DNA from: Rhodanobacter fulvus Jip2
GTDB lineage: Bacteria; Pseudomonadota; Gammaproteobacteria; Xanthomonadales; Rhodanobacteraceae
NCBI RefSeq assembly: GCF_000264315.1
Contig: NZ_AJXU01000044.1
Coordinates: 1 to 64,000 of the forward strand
Length of the DNA: 64,000 bases
Reading direction: 5' to 3'
Position numbers and translations under genes: made by a program
Notes under the pieces: model-generated
Database searches by the model: none
Seen by the model: only the letters and a program-made list of their open reading frames with translations
What the model was told of the DNA's origin: nothing
Shown here: positions 53,840-63,444 of the stretch, piece by piece
Numbering within the stretch: position 1 is the first letter of the stretch
How the letters are laid out: the number at the start of each line of letters is the position of its first letter

Positions 53840-54053
53840 TCGGTGACTCCTTGTGCTGTGGAAAGGACACTCGGCACCCACGCACGGCACGTGTCGGTGC
53901 ACGGGCGCAGCAAGCTAAACATGATTTGCCGGCGGCGCACCATCGGAAGCTGTGCCGGCATCGCCGGGGATGGGATTCCGCCGCTGTTTCCGTGAGGCCG
54001 GGTGGGCAAGGTGGTGTAATTTACCGTTCCGATTTTTGCCCTGGATCGTGCCC

Positions 54054-55379
54054 ATGCCCGCCCCTTTGCCGCCGCCGGAACGTGGCCTTGATCGTCGTGA
54101 CGTCCGCACGCTGGGCTTGTCGGCGCTGGGCGGCGCGCTGGAGTTCTATGACTTCGTGGTGTTCGTGTTTTTCGCGATCCCCCTTGGCCATCTGTTCTTC
54201 CCTCCGGCAACGGCGCCCTGGCTGGCGCAGTTGCAGGTATTCGGCATCTTTGCGGCCGGCTACCTGGCGCGGCCGCTGGGCGGCATCGTGATGGCGCATT
54301 ACGGCGACACGCTGGGGCGCAAGAAGATGTTCATGCTCAGCGTGTTCCTGATGGCGGTGCCCACGCTGTGCATCGGCCTGCTGCCGGTGTACGCGCAGAT
54401 CGGCATGCTGGCGCCGCTACTGTTGCTGTTGCTGCGGGTGGTGCAGGGCATCGCGGTGGGCGGCGAGGTGCCCGGTGCGTGGGTGTTCGTGGCTGAGCAT
54501 GTGCCGCCGCGGCGGATCGGTTTCGCCTGCGCCAGTCTTACCTCGGGGCTCACCGTCGGTATCCTGATCGGCTCGCTGATCGCGGCATCGATCAACCGCG
54601 GCATGACGCCGGCGCAGGTCCTCGACTATGGCTGGCGGCTGCCGTTCCTGATCGGCGGCGTGTTCGGCCTGCTTGCGGTCTGGCTACGCCGCTGGCTCAG
54701 CGAAACGCCCGTGTTCGAGGCGATGCAGGCGCGCAAGGAACTGGTTTCCGGCCTGCCGCTGAAGCGGGTGCTGGAGCGGCACCTGCCTGGGGTGCTGCTG
54801 TCGATGCTGGTGACCTGGATGCTGACCGCGGCGATCGTGGTGGTGATCCTGATGACGCCATCGCTGGCGCAGTCAGCCTTCCATATCGCGCCGGCGCGCG
54901 CTTTCCTGGGCAACAGCGTGGCCTCGTTCGCGCTGGCGCTGGGTTGCCTCTTCTACGGCTGGCTGGCCGACCGCGTCGGCCATGCACGCGCCTTGCTGCC
55001 GGGGGCGATCGGATTGCTGCTGAGCAGTTATGTGCTGTATCTGGATCTGCAGGCGGGCGGCGCGCATTTCATCGCGCTGTATGCGCTGGCCGGTTTCGCC
55101 GTGGGCGTGGTGGGCGTGGTGCCGGCGGTGATGGTGGCGGCGTTTCCGCCGTCCGTGCGTTTCTCTGGCCTGTCGTTTTCGTACAACATCGCCTATGCGG
55201 TGTTCGGCGGGCTGACGCCGCCGCTGATCGGCTTGCTGGTGCGCCACGCGGGTGTGCTGGCGCCGGCCCATTACGTGGCGTTTACCGCGTTGATCGGCGT
55301 GGCTGTAGCGCTATGGCTGCTGGCCCGGCGCAGCGCCGTGGTGGTTCAGAATTCCAGCTCCTGCGCGGCGCAAAGGTAG
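54054..55379 (+). CDS. MFS transporter, metabolite:H+ symporter (ProP-like)
   Basis: A 441-residue 12-helix transporter. Family marks: GALEFYDFVVFVFFAIPLGH at helix 1, RPLGGIVMAHYGDTLGRKKM, and RVVQGIAVGGEVPGAWVFVA in the MHS subfamily (ProP, ShiA, citrate permeases). The substrate cannot be read from sequence. I start at MPAPLPPPERG, as the upstream frame is non-homologous. It ends overlapping the convergent DUF2461 gene by 34 bp. Confidence 0.9.
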   Translation: MPAPLPPPERGLDRRDVRTLGLSALGGALEFYDFVVFVFFAIPLGHLFFPPATAPWLAQLQVFGIFAAGYLARPLGGIVMAHYGDTLGRKKMFMLSVFLMAVPTLCIGLLPVYAQIGMLAPLLLLLLRVVQGIAVGGEVPGAWVFVAEHVPPRRIGFACASLTSGLTVGILIGSLIAASINRGMTPAQVLDYGWRLPFLIGGVFGLLAVWLRRWLSETPVFEAMQARKELVSGLPLKRVLERHLPGVLLSMLVTWMLTAAIVVVILMTPSLAQSAFHIAPARAFLGNSVASFALALGCLFYGWLADRVGHARALLPGAIGLLLSSYVLYLDLQAGGAHFIALYALAGFAVGVVGVVPAVMVAAFPPSVRFSGLSFSYNIAYAVFGGLTPPLIGLLVRHAGVLAPAHYVAFTALIGVAVALWLLARRSAVVVQNSSSCAAQR

Positions 55380-56029
55380 TCGACCAGCGGCGCGGCCTGC
55401 TTGAAGGTAGCGATGGTCCAGGGCAGCAGTTCGCTGGAGCAGGCCAGTTCCTCGCTGAAGGGCGCGGAGGCGATGAAGTCCTTGCGCTTCAGGTCGTCGA
55501 TCAACGCGTGCGTGGGGTCGTAGCCGCGCGGTGGCCGGATCAGCGATTCGCCACCCAGTTGCAGATCGCCGAACGCCTTGCCGCGGGTGGCGCGCTTCCA
55601 CGCGGCCGGGTTGTCCACCAGAAATTCGCGGATGCGCTTGAGCGCGTCCGACTCCGGATGCAACATGCCGCCGCCGGCAAAACAATCGCCCGGCTCGATG
55701 TGCAGGTAGAAACCCGGCGCCTGGATTTCGTGACGGCGCACGTGGAAGAAGCGCGAGCCCTGCCACGGCTTGTACGGCAGCTTGTTGTTGGAATAGCGGG
55801 TGTCGCGATAGATGCGGTACAGCGAGCCGCCGTTCTTGCGCGGGTCGGCGCGGTAGTGCTCGCTGATGGCCGCCAGCGGTTGCTGCATGTCGGTGATCAA
55901 TTGCAGGAACGGCTCGCGCACATGGCGCTCGTAGTCGTCCTTGTGCGCGTGAAACCACGCACGCTCGTTGTGACGGTCGAGCGCGCGCAGGAAGCGGAAG
56001 GTGGCGGGGGTGAAATAGCTTGCGGGCAT
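55346..56029 (-). CDS. DUF2461 (TIGR02453) family protein
   Basis: A 227-residue conserved hypothetical protein: FTPATFRFLRALDRHNERAW, IYRDTRYSNNKLPYKPWQGS, GFYLHIEPGDCFAGGGMLHP and QLGGESLIRPPRGYDPTHAL match DUF2461. Function unknown. The 3' end overlaps the MFS gene on the other strand. It follows sbcB by 60 bp. Confidence 0.9.
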   Translation of the reverse strand: MPASYFTPATFRFLRALDRHNERAWFHAHKDDYERHVREPFLQLITDMQQPLAAISEHYRADPRKNGGSLYRIYRDTRYSNNKLPYKPWQGSRFFHVRRHEIQAPGFYLHIEPGDCFAGGGMLHPESDALKRIREFLVDNPAAWKRATRGKAFGDLQLGGESLIRPPRGYDPTHALIDDLKRKDFIASAPFSEELACSSELLPWTIATFKQAAPLVDYLCAAQELEF

Positions 56030-56057
56030 GGCGTTTCGTTGGAAGGGAGTGAGTTGC

Positions 56058-56102
56058 GGTCAGGCCGATTGGGGTCAGGCCGATAGCGGTCAGGCCGATA
56101 GC
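56058..56102. repeat. 15-bp tandem repeat at the end of sbcB
   Basis: ggtcaggccgatagc-type units occur three times (56058, 56073, 56088), spanning the sbcB stop. The third unit is the last codons and stop of sbcB; the other two lie after it. Confidence 0.85.
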
Positions 56103-57538
56103 GGCAGATCGGGGGTGAGTTGTTCGCCCCAGGCCTGCAACTGGTCGATCAAGGCCAATTTGCCCTGGGTGGCGGGGTCGGCCCGCAGTTCGGCCAGGCG
56201 CGCGAAATAATCGTCGAGGGTCAAACCGGTCAGCGCGGTATGGCGGGTGAGCCGGTCGTGGCAGAACTGCCGCCAGCGCTCGCGCTCGTCCGCATCCAGC
56301 GTGTCCGGCCAGTTGCGGGCGCGGTAGCGGAACAGCAGTTCCGGATAGCGCGCATCGCGAAACGGAAACGCCCGCTCGCCCAGTTGCTCCGGTGGCGTGG
56401 CGCGCACTTGGGCGAGCAGGCGCTTGTCGGCATCGGGGAGGAAGCCGCCGCCGTACAGGGCCAGCTCCGGGTCTTCCGGCGGCGGCAACGCGCTGGCGCG
56501 CTGGAATACACGGCGCAGCTTTTCCGCCAGCCCGTCCACCGCGTGCAGGACATCGCGGTGAGCCAGGCAGCGATCGACATCCAGTTGCAGCCGCGTCATG
56601 TCCACGCCCTGCAGCACCGACAGCGGCGCCAGCGCCGGCGCGTGGTTGGCGCGGATGGTGCGCAGCGGGATGCGCTCGATGCCTTCGGGCAGGTCGGCGC
56701 GGGCGGTGAAGATGCGGTCGGCGATGTCGTCCTCGTCCAGCGCCAGCCATTCGGCCGGGTCGGTGGCCAAGTCGTACACGATGATCTCGCCGGGTCGGGC
56801 AGGGTGCGCCGCCAGCGGCACGATCAGCGCCAGGCAATGCCGGCTGGCCGGGTAGCGCGAGGACACGTGCACCATCGGCGTGCGGTTCACCACGTCCAGC
56901 AGCTCGAACACCTTCTGCTTGCGGCGCAGCGCGTAGTACCAGTCCCACAGCCGCGGCTGGCGCACGCGGATCAACCGGGCCAGGTCGATCAGCGCATACA
57001 CGTCGGACAAGGCGTCGTGCGCGCGCTCCTGCTTCAACTGGTTGGCCTGGGCCAGGTGCTCCAGCTTGAAGCTGGGCGAGCCGTCCTCGCGGGTGGGCCA
57101 CACGATGCCTTCCGGCCGCAGTGCCTGGCACAGCCGCACCAGATCGATCAGATCCCAGCGCGAGTTGCCGTTCTCCCATTCCCGGCCATAGGGCTCGTAG
57201 AAATTGCGGTACAGCATCTGCCGCGTGATCTCGTCATCGAAGCGCAGCGAGTTGTAACCCACGCCGCACGTGCCGGGCAGGGCCAGTTGCTCGTGCACAC
57301 GGGCAGCGAATTCCGCTTCGATCACGCCCTCGCGCTCGGCCAGTTGGGGCGTGATGCCGGTGATCAGGCAGGCATCGGGGTGCGGCGGCATTTCCCGCGG
57401 CGGCTTGCCGTAGAACATCACCGGCTCGCCGATGATTTCCAGCTCCAGCGTGGTGCGGATACCGGCGAACTGCACCGGCCGGTCGCGCCGCGGATCGGCG
57501 CCGAAGGTCTCGTAGTCGTGCCAGAAGAAGGTCTGCAT
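56090..57538 (-). CDS. sbcB: Exodeoxyribonuclease I
   Basis: A 482-residue 3'-5' single-strand exonuclease of recombination and mismatch repair. The DEDDh motif starts FFWHDYETFGADPRRDRPVQ; GYNSLRFDDEITRQMLYRNF and NSRWDLIDLVRLCQALRPEG are highly conserved; AHDALSDVYALI holds the histidine/aspartate. Length matches E. coli (475). I use the Met at 57538. The stop lies in a 15-bp repeat. It is divergent from orn. Confidence 0.96.
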   Translation of the reverse strand: MQTFFWHDYETFGADPRRDRPVQFAGIRTTLELEIIGEPVMFYGKPPREMPPHPDACLITGITPQLAEREGVIEAEFAARVHEQLALPGTCGVGYNSLRFDDEITRQMLYRNFYEPYGREWENGNSRWDLIDLVRLCQALRPEGIVWPTREDGSPSFKLEHLAQANQLKQERAHDALSDVYALIDLARLIRVRQPRLWDWYYALRRKQKVFELLDVVNRTPMVHVSSRYPASRHCLALIVPLAAHPARPGEIIVYDLATDPAEWLALDEDDIADRIFTARADLPEGIERIPLRTIRANHAPALAPLSVLQGVDMTRLQLDVDRCLAHRDVLHAVDGLAEKLRRVFQRASALPPPEDPELALYGGGFLPDADKRLLAQVRATPPEQLGERAFPFRDARYPELLFRYRARNWPDTLDADERERWRQFCHDRLTRHTALTGLTLDDYFARLAELRADPATQGKLALIDQLQAWGEQLTPDLPLSA

Positions 57539-57614
57539 GGGACGAATCATCTCACGCGCCAATCACGGGCAAGCGCAGGCAAGGCTGATAAACTGACGCT
57601 CCCAAGGAGGATCC

Positions 57615-58181
57615 ATGAGCCAAGCCAACGACGAGAACCTGATCTGGATCGATCTGGAGATGACCGGCCTCGACACCGACAACGATTCCATCCTGGAGAT
57701 CGCCACGGTGGTTACCGACAAGGATTTGAACGTGCTGGCCGACGGCCCGGTATTCGCCATCCGCCATGAGATCGATCAGCTGGAATCGATGGATAGCTGG
57801 AACCGCAACCAGCACCACAAGTCGGGGTTGTGGCGGCAGGTGCTGATTTCCGAAACCGATCACGCCATGGCCGAGCAGGCCACGGTGGATTTCCTGCGCG
57901 CCTGGGTGCCGCCGGGCAAGTCGCCGATGTGCGGCAACTCCATCTGCCAGGACCGCCGCTTCATGCATCGCGAAATGCCGCGGCTGGAACGCTACTTCCA
58001 TTACCGCAACCTGGACGTGTCCACGCTGAAGGAGCTGGCGCGGCGCTGGGCGCCGGACATCGCCAAGAGTTTCGGCAAGGAATCGGCGCATACCGCGCTG
58101 TCCGACATCCGCGATTCGATCAGCGAACTGCGCCACTACCGCCAGTTCATGGGTGCGCTCGGCGGGTTGCAGGCGCCGTGA
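57615..58181 (+). CDS. orn: Oligoribonuclease
   Basis: A 188-residue DEDDh exonuclease that degrades di- to oligoribonucleotides, including pGpG from cyclic di-GMP breakdown. Signature: [20 protein letters not shown] at the start, [20 protein letters not shown], and [20 protein letters not shown]. Length and start match (E. coli 181). A ggagg site precedes the ATG. Confidence 0.97.
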   Translation: MSQANDENLIWIDLEMTGLDTDNDSILEIATVVTDKDLNVLADGPVFAIRHEIDQLESMDSWNRNQHHKSGLWRQVLISETDHAMAEQATVDFLRAWVPPGKSPMCGNSICQDRRFMHREMPRLERYFHYRNLDVSTLKELARRWAPDIAKSFGKESAHTALSDIRDSISELRHYRQFMGALGGLQAP

Positions 58182-58212
58182 TCCTGCCCGGCGGCCGCCC
58201 GAGGTAATGCCC

Positions 58213-59121
58213 ATGTCGATGGATTTGCTGGCGCCCGTGCTGGATTGCCATGGCCGACTGCTGCGGCTGGATCGCCCGCGCGTGGTGGGCATCCTCAACC
58301 TCACCCCGGATTCATTCTCCGACGGCGGCAGCCACGACAGCGTGGACGCGGCCGTGGCGCACGCGCTGCGGATGGTGGAGGAGGGCGCCGACATGATCGA
58401 CGTGGGTGGCGAATCCACCCGCCCCGGTGCCGCCGACGTGCCGGTGGACGAGGAACTGCGCCGCGTCATCGCGGTGATCGAACAGCTGGCGTCGCGCAGC
58501 GGCGTGCCGATCGGCATCGACACCTCCAAGCCCGAGGTGATGCGCGCGGCTGTGGCTGCCGGCGCGGGCATGATCAACGACGTCTACGCGCTGCGCCGCG
58601 AGGGCGCGCTGGAAGCGGCCGCCGAGTTGCGCGTGCCGGTGTGCCTGATGCACATGCAGGGCGAGCCGCGCAGCATGCAGGAGGCGCCGCATTACGACGA
58701 CGTGGTGGGCGAGGTGCACCGTTTCCTCACCGACCGCCTGTTCGCCTGCGAACTGGCCGGTATCGAGCGGCGCAACGTGATGGTCGACCCGGGCTTCTGC
58801 TTCGGCAAGACGCTGGAGCACAACCTGGCGTTGCTGGCCGCGCTGGACCGGTTCGCCCCGCTGGGCAGCGGCGTGTACGCGGGCCTGTCGCGCAAGTCGA
58901 TGATCGGCACGCTGACCGGTAGACAGGTGCCCGCCGAGCGCATCGCCGGCTCGGTCGCCGCCGCGCTGATCGCGGTGCAGCGCGGCGCGCGCATGGTGCG
59001 CGTTCATGACGTAGCTGCCACGGTAGATGCGCTGGCCGTGTGGCAGCCGGTGCACGCACTGGACGCGGCCCCCCGCCGCGAGGAAAAGAGCGCGATGCCG
59101 CGCTGGCCCGACGACGATTGA
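58213..59121 (+). CDS. folP: Dihydropteroate synthase
   Basis: A 302-residue folate enzyme, sulfonamide target. Blocks: [62 protein letters not shown] choose the ATG at 58213, 7 bp after GAGGT; ATGs at 58207 and 58219 are alternatives. It is followed by glmM by 52 bp, the conserved folP-glmM pair. Confidence 0.95.
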   Translation: MSMDLLAPVLDCHGRLLRLDRPRVVGILNLTPDSFSDGGSHDSVDAAVAHALRMVEEGADMIDVGGESTRPGAADVPVDEELRRVIAVIEQLASRSGVPIGIDTSKPEVMRAAVAAGAGMINDVYALRREGALEAAAELRVPVCLMHMQGEPRSMQEAPHYDDVVGEVHRFLTDRLFACELAGIERRNVMVDPGFCFGKTLEHNLALLAALDRFAPLGSGVYAGLSRKSMIGTLTGRQVPAERIAGSVAAALIAVQRGARMVRVHDVAATVDALAVWQPVHALDAAPRREEKSAMPRWPDDD

Positions 59122-59173
59122 TCCATCCACTTCTTCCGCCGGTCGGATGGCCGGGAATGGACAAGGAAACCCC

Positions 59174-60526
59174 ATGACGCAACGCAAGTATTTCGGCACC
59201 GACGGCATCCGCGGCATGGTGGGCGAGTGGCCGATCAGCGCGGATTTCATGCTGCGCCTGGGGCGCGCCGCCGGCAGCGTGCTGGCGCGCAACAGCAAGG
59301 GCCGCCCGCTGGTCCTGATCGGCAAGGACACGCGCGTGTCCGGCTACATGTTCGAGTCGGCGCTGGAGGCCGGCCTGGTGGCCGCGGGCGTCGACGTGGG
59401 CCTGCTCGGCCCGATCCCCACGCCCGCGGTGGCGTTTCTCACCCGCTCGATGCGCGCCAGTGCCGGCATCGTGATCAGCGCTTCGCACAACCCGCACCAC
59501 GACAACGGCATCAAGTTCTTTTCCGCCGACGGCGAGAAGCTGTCCGACGAGGTGGAGCTGGCGATCGAGCAGGAAGTCGATGCCGACTTCGTCACCGTGG
59601 CGTCGGAGAAACTGGGCAAGGCCAGCCGCCTCACCGACGTGGTGGCGCGCTACACCGAATTCTGCAAGGCCACCGTGCCCGAGGATTTCAGCCTGCGCGG
59701 GCTGAAGCTGGTGCTCGATTGCGCCCATGGCGCGACATACCAGGTGGCGCCGCGCGTTTTCGCCGAGCTGGGCGCCGAGGTGGTGTCCATCGGCGACAAG
59801 CCCGACGGCTTCAACATCAACCATGGCGTGGGCAGCACTCACCCGCAGGCGCTGCAGCAGGCGGTGCTTGAGCACCACGCCGACATCGGCATCGGCTTCG
59901 ATGGCGATGGCGACCGCGTGGTGCTGGTCGACCGCCACGGTGCGCTGGCCGACGGCGACGATATCCTCTATGTGCTGGCCCACAGCCTGCACCGGCGCGG
60001 CCTGCTGCGCGGCCCGGTGGTGGGCACGTTGATGAGCAACTACGGGCTGGAGCTGGCGCTGGCGGACATCGATGTAGCGCTGATCCGCGCCAACGTGGGC
60101 GACCGCTACGTGATGCAGCAGCTGAAGCAGCACAAGGGCATGCTCGGCGGTGAAACCTCCGGTCACATCCTGTGTCTGGATCGCGCCACCACGGGCGACG
60201 GCATCGTCTCCGCGCTGGCCGTGCTGGAGGCGCTGGGGGAAGCTGGCCAGGACCTGGCCGGCGCCCGCGCAGGGCTGAAAAAGCTGCCGCAGGTGATGCT
60301 GAACGTGCGCGCCAACGGCGCCCGTGAAGCCCTGGACAGCGCCGAGGTGCGCCAGGCGCAGACCGAGGTGGAGGACGTTCTGCGCGGTCGCGGCCGGGTG
60401 GTCTTGCGGGCGTCGGGTACCGAGCCGCTGGTGCGCGTCACCATCGAGGGCGCCGACGCCGACGAGGTGCAGTCGTTGGCGGAAAAGCTGGCGGGGATTG
60501 TAAAATCCGTGGCCGAACGTTCGTGA
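59174..60526 (+). CDS. glmM: Phosphoglucosamine mutase
   Basis: A 450-residue enzyme making glucosamine-1-phosphate for peptidoglycan and LPS. The phosphoserine is S104 in [12 protein letters not shown]; the metal loop is [12 protein letters not shown] and GGETSGHI binds sugar. Start [14 protein letters not shown] is canonical. It forms a pair with folP. Confidence 0.97.
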   Translation: MTQRKYFGTDGIRGMVGEWPISADFMLRLGRAAGSVLARNSKGRPLVLIGKDTRVSGYMFESALEAGLVAAGVDVGLLGPIPTPAVAFLTRSMRASAGIVISASHNPHHDNGIKFFSADGEKLSDEVELAIEQEVDADFVTVASEKLGKASRLTDVVARYTEFCKATVPEDFSLRGLKLVLDCAHGATYQVAPRVFAELGAEVVSIGDKPDGFNINHGVGSTHPQALQQAVLEHHADIGIGFDGDGDRVVLVDRHGALADGDDILYVLAHSLHRRGLLRGPVVGTLMSNYGLELALADIDVALIRANVGDRYVMQQLKQHKGMLGGETSGHILCLDRATTGDGIVSALAVLEALGEAGQDLAGARAGLKKLPQVMLNVRANGAREALDSAEVRQAQTEVEDVLRGRGRVVLRASGTEPLVRVTIEGADADEVQSLAEKLAGIVKSVAERS

Positions 60527-60598
60527 ACCTGTAGTTGTACGGGTCGCCATGGCAGGCCCGACGTGCACCGCCCAAGCGGGCCCAACCGGACTACAGCC

Positions 60599-61537
60599 AT
60601 GCAGCATGTTCCCACCCTGGATATCCGCCGCTACGACAGCGACCGTGACGCCTTCGTCGCCGAACTGGGCGCGGCGTATCGCGAATTCGGCTTCTGCTGC
60701 ATCAGCGGCCACGGCATCGCCCGCGAGTTGATCGACGGCTCCTACGACGCGTTCCAGCGCTTCTTCGCGTTGCCCGCCGAAGCCAAGCTGAAGTACCACA
60801 TCCCCGGCAGCGGCGGCGCGCGCGGCTACACGCCGTTCAAGGTGGAAACGGCCAAGGACAGCCAGTACGCCGATCTCAAAGAGTTCTGGCACATCGGTCG
60901 CGAAATCCCGCGCGATTCGAAGTTCGCCGACGTGATGCCGCCGAATGTATGGCCGGCCGAGGTGCCCGATTTCAAGCGCTGGGGATACGGCCTGTACCAG
61001 GCGCTGGACGACCTCGGCAGCCGCGTGCTGCGCGCGCTGGCGTTGCATATCGGGCAGCCGGAGAACTTCTTCGAGGACAAGACCGACGTCGGCAATTCGA
61101 TCCTGCGCCCGATCCATTACCCGCCGATCGACGACGCCAGCGACATCCCCAACGTGCGCGCCGGCGCGCATGAGGACATCAACCTCATCACCTTGCTGGT
61201 CGGCGCCAGCGCCGAGGGGCTGGAAGTGCTGAGCCACGGCAGCTGGCTGCCGATCACCACCAGGGGCGACGCCATCGTGGTGAACATCGGCGACATGCTG
61301 CAACGGCTGACCAACCACGTGTTTCCGTCCACTTCGCATCGGGTGGTCAACCCGCCGAACGAGAATGCGCGCAAGCCGCGCTATTCGGTGCCGTTCTTCC
61401 TGCACCCGAACCCGGACGTGGTGCTCGATCCGCTGGCGTCATGCATCACGCCGGACAACCCTCGCCGCTATGACACCTCGATCACCGCGCACGAATACCT
61501 CATGCAGCGGCTGCGCGAGATCAAGTTGATCGGCTAA
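60599..61537 (+). CDS. Isopenicillin N synthase-family 2OG-Fe(II) oxygenase
   Basis: A 312-residue dioxygenase. The N-terminal DIOX_N part (VPTLDIRRYDSDRDAFVAEL, EFGFCCISGHGI) precedes the iron site HEDINLITLLVG (H-X-D), the second histidine in TSHRVVNPPNEN, and RYSVPFF (R-X-S, 2-oxoglutarate). The substrate is unknown; similar proteins occur widely in Xanthomonadales. The start MQHVPTLDIRRYD begins the domain; 12 open upstream codons are dropped. It converges on smpB with 4 bp between. Confidence 0.9.
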   Translation: MQHVPTLDIRRYDSDRDAFVAELGAAYREFGFCCISGHGIARELIDGSYDAFQRFFALPAEAKLKYHIPGSGGARGYTPFKVETAKDSQYADLKEFWHIGREIPRDSKFADVMPPNVWPAEVPDFKRWGYGLYQALDDLGSRVLRALALHIGQPENFFEDKTDVGNSILRPIHYPPIDDASDIPNVRAGAHEDINLITLLVGASAEGLEVLSHGSWLPITTRGDAIVVNIGDMLQRLTNHVFPSTSHRVVNPPNENARKPRYSVPFFLHPNPDVVLDPLASCITPDNPRRYDTSITAHEYLMQRLREIKLIG

Positions 61538-61541
61538 GCCC

Positions 61542-62030
61542 TCAGGCGCGATTGTGCGAGCGCATGGTGCGCTGCTTCTCGATCTGCCAGTCGCGCTGCT
61601 TCTCGGTATCGCGCTTGTCGTGCTCCTGCTTGCCGCGCGCCAGGCCGATTTCCACCTTCACCTTGTTGCCCTTCCAGTACATCGCGGTGGGCACCAGCGT
61701 GTAGCCCTTGCGCTCGACGGCGCCGACCAGCTGGTCGATCTCCTTGCGATGCAGCAGCAGCTTGCGGGTGCGTCGATCCTCGGCGATGACGTGGGTGGAC
61801 GCGCTGATCAGCGGCGGGATCGAGGCGCCGACCAGGAAGATCTCGTTCTTCAGCACCACCGCGTAGCTGTCGCCGAAGTTGATCCGGCCAGCGCGCAATG
61901 CCTTCAGTTCCCAACCCAGCAAGGCCACGCCGCACTCGAAGCGCTGGTCGATGTGGTACTCGAAGCGCGCACGTTTGTTGAGCGCTATGGTGCCGCCGCC
62001 CTTGGTGTCCTTGTCCTTCGTTTTGGCCAT
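61542..62030 (-). CDS. smpB: SsrA-binding protein
   Basis: A 162-residue partner of tmRNA. ALNKRARFEYHIDQRFECGV, GWELKALRAGRINFGDSYAV and a basic C-terminal tail (KQEHDKRDTEKQRDWQIEKQ) that inserts in the decoding site are typical. tmRNA is at 46473. It is divergent from ratA. Confidence 0.97.
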   Translation of the reverse strand: MAKTKDKDTKGGGTIALNKRARFEYHIDQRFECGVALLGWELKALRAGRINFGDSYAVVLKNEIFLVGASIPPLISASTHVIAEDRRTRKLLLHRKEIDQLVGAVERKGYTLVPTAMYWKGNKVKVEIGLARGKQEHDKRDTEKQRDWQIEKQRTMRSHNRA

Positions 62031-62113
62031 GTCCGTTAAACTCTCGCCTTTCGGCCCTGCTGCTGGCGTGACCGCGGAAGAGGCCAGGCTATGGATGATT
62101 TGAAGAGGCTGCC

Positions 62114-62545
62114 GTGATCGAAATTCGTCGCAGTGCGCTGGTGCGCTTTACGCCCGAGCAGATGTTCGATCTGGTCAATGATGTGGAAGCATACCCAAAG
62201 CGTTTCAACTGGTGCGCCTCGTCGGAAGTGATCGAACGCGACGGCAACGTGCTGGAAGCGCGGCTGGATCTGAATTTCGCCGGCCTGCGCCACAGCTTCA
62301 CCACCCGCAACACGGCCGAGCCGCCGCAGCGCATCGACATCCGGCTGGTCGGCGGCCCGTTCCGTTCGCTCGATGGCGTTTGGACCTTCACCGCGCTCGG
62401 CGACAGCGGTTGCAAGGTGGCGCTGGCACTGGATTTCGAATTCGCCGGCCGCTTTGGTGGCGCCTTGCTCAAGCTGGGCTTCCAGAGCCTGGGCAACCGC
62501 ATGGTCGACGACTTCTGTCGCGAGGCCGAGCGTCTGTATGGATGA
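62114..62545 (+). CDS. ratA: RatA-like START/Coq10-family protein
   Basis: A 143-residue SRPBCC-fold protein: MIEIRRSALVRFTPEQMFDL, then NDVEAYPKRFNWCASSEVIE and NRMVDDFCREAERLYG. E. coli RatA was reported as a toxin that blocks 50S assembly; in others the family acts in ubiquinone binding (Coq10). GTG start at 62114. It overlaps rnfH by 8 bp, the conserved ratA-rnfH order, and stands opposite smpB. Confidence 0.92.
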   Translation: MIEIRRSALVRFTPEQMFDLVNDVEAYPKRFNWCASSEVIERDGNVLEARLDLNFAGLRHSFTTRNTAEPPQRIDIRLVGGPFRSLDGVWTFTALGDSGCKVALALDFEFAGRFGGALLKLGFQSLGNRMVDDFCREAERLYG

Positions 62546-62837
62546 CCTCACGCCAGACGGCCCCGCGATTACGGTGGAAGTGGTGTATGCCGATGCGACG
62601 CGGCAGATCGTTCGGCGCCTGGAGTTGCCGGCTGGCAGCACGGTGATGGAAGCAGTTGTCGCGTCGGGACTGGAGAGGGACGCGCCCCCTGGCACGATCG
62701 ATCCGGCGCGACTGGGCATTTTCTCGCGACGGGTATCCGCCGACCAGGTGCTTGGCCATGGCGACCGGGTGGAAATCTACCGGCCGCTGGTGCTCGATCC
62801 CATGGAAGCGCGTCGTCGGCGGGCGCGGCGCCGCTGA
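62538..62837 (+). CDS. rnfH: RnfH-family ubiquitin-like protein
   Basis: A 99-residue ubiquitin-fold protein: ITVEVVYADATRQIVRRLEL, GTIDPARLGIFSRRVSADQV and GDRVEIYRPLVLDPMEARRR are the family sequence. Function unknown despite the name; RatA and RnfH were proposed to form a pair (inference from overlap). An Arg-rich tail ends it. Confidence 0.93.
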   Translation: MDDLTPDGPAITVEVVYADATRQIVRRLELPAGSTVMEAVVASGLERDAPPGTIDPARLGIFSRRVSADQVLGHGDRVEIYRPLVLDPMEARRRRARRR

Positions 62838-62887
62838 GAAACCGTGCCGGGCATGCCATGGCATGCCCGGCGGGCTACTTCAAGCGG

Positions 62888-63367
62888 TCATTGACCGTCG
62901 TCGTTGTTGCCACTATCTCCGCCGCTGCTGGCGCCCGCGCCGAAACCGCCGTCATCCTGCTTCGGCCTCTCGCTCTTGTCGCCCTCGGTTTCGTTGACCG
63001 GATAGTCGGCGTGGTACTTCTTGCTGTCTTCCAGCAATTTCTCCGCGTCCTGCGGGAAGAAGTCACCTTCGGTGCGCACCAGCGTGTCGTTGTTGAAGGT
63101 CAGCGTGAGGGTGCGTACCTTGATCGGGCCACCGCGGTGCGATTGCGTGGACACGTAATCCCAGCGGCTCTGCTCGAAGGGCGTGGCCACCGAGGGCGTG
63201 CCCATCAGCACCATCACCTGACGCTTGGTCATCCCCGGCTTCAGCTGATCGACCGTCTTCTTGTCGAGCAGGTTGCCCTGTTGCACATCGGGCGTGTAGA
63301 CGATGTGGCAGCCGGCGATGGAGACCGCCAGCATGGTGAAAACCAGCAGGGAGATCAGCTTTTGCAT
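62888..63367 (-). CDS. bamE: Outer membrane assembly lipoprotein BamE
   Basis: A 159-residue lipoprotein with lipobox SIAGC (Cys20), VYTPDVQQGNLLDKKTVDQL and LMGTPSVATPF; the BAM complex subunit needed for outer-membrane protein insertion. The C-terminal 35 residues are a Gly/Asp/Asn-rich tail absent from E. coli BamE (113 aa). It is divergent from fur. Confidence 0.95.
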   Translation of the reverse strand: MQKLISLLVFTMLAVSIAGCHIVYTPDVQQGNLLDKKTVDQLKPGMTKRQVMVLMGTPSVATPFEQSRWDYVSTQSHRGGPIKVRTLTLTFNNDTLVRTEGDFFPQDAEKLLEDSKKYHADYPVNETEGDKSERPKQDDGGFGAGASSGGDSGNNDDGQ

Positions 63368-63444
63368 GCGTGGTGCGTCCCAATCATAAAGGTGTCGGAT
63401 GATACACTACCGTTTCGGTAGCGCTGTGCGCCTGGAGGTCAGTG

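Noticed and set aside
58727-61405. 892-codon open frame on the minus strand
   Set aside because: Covers folP, glmM and the oxygenase on the opposite strand, all with clear motifs; product is low-complexity.
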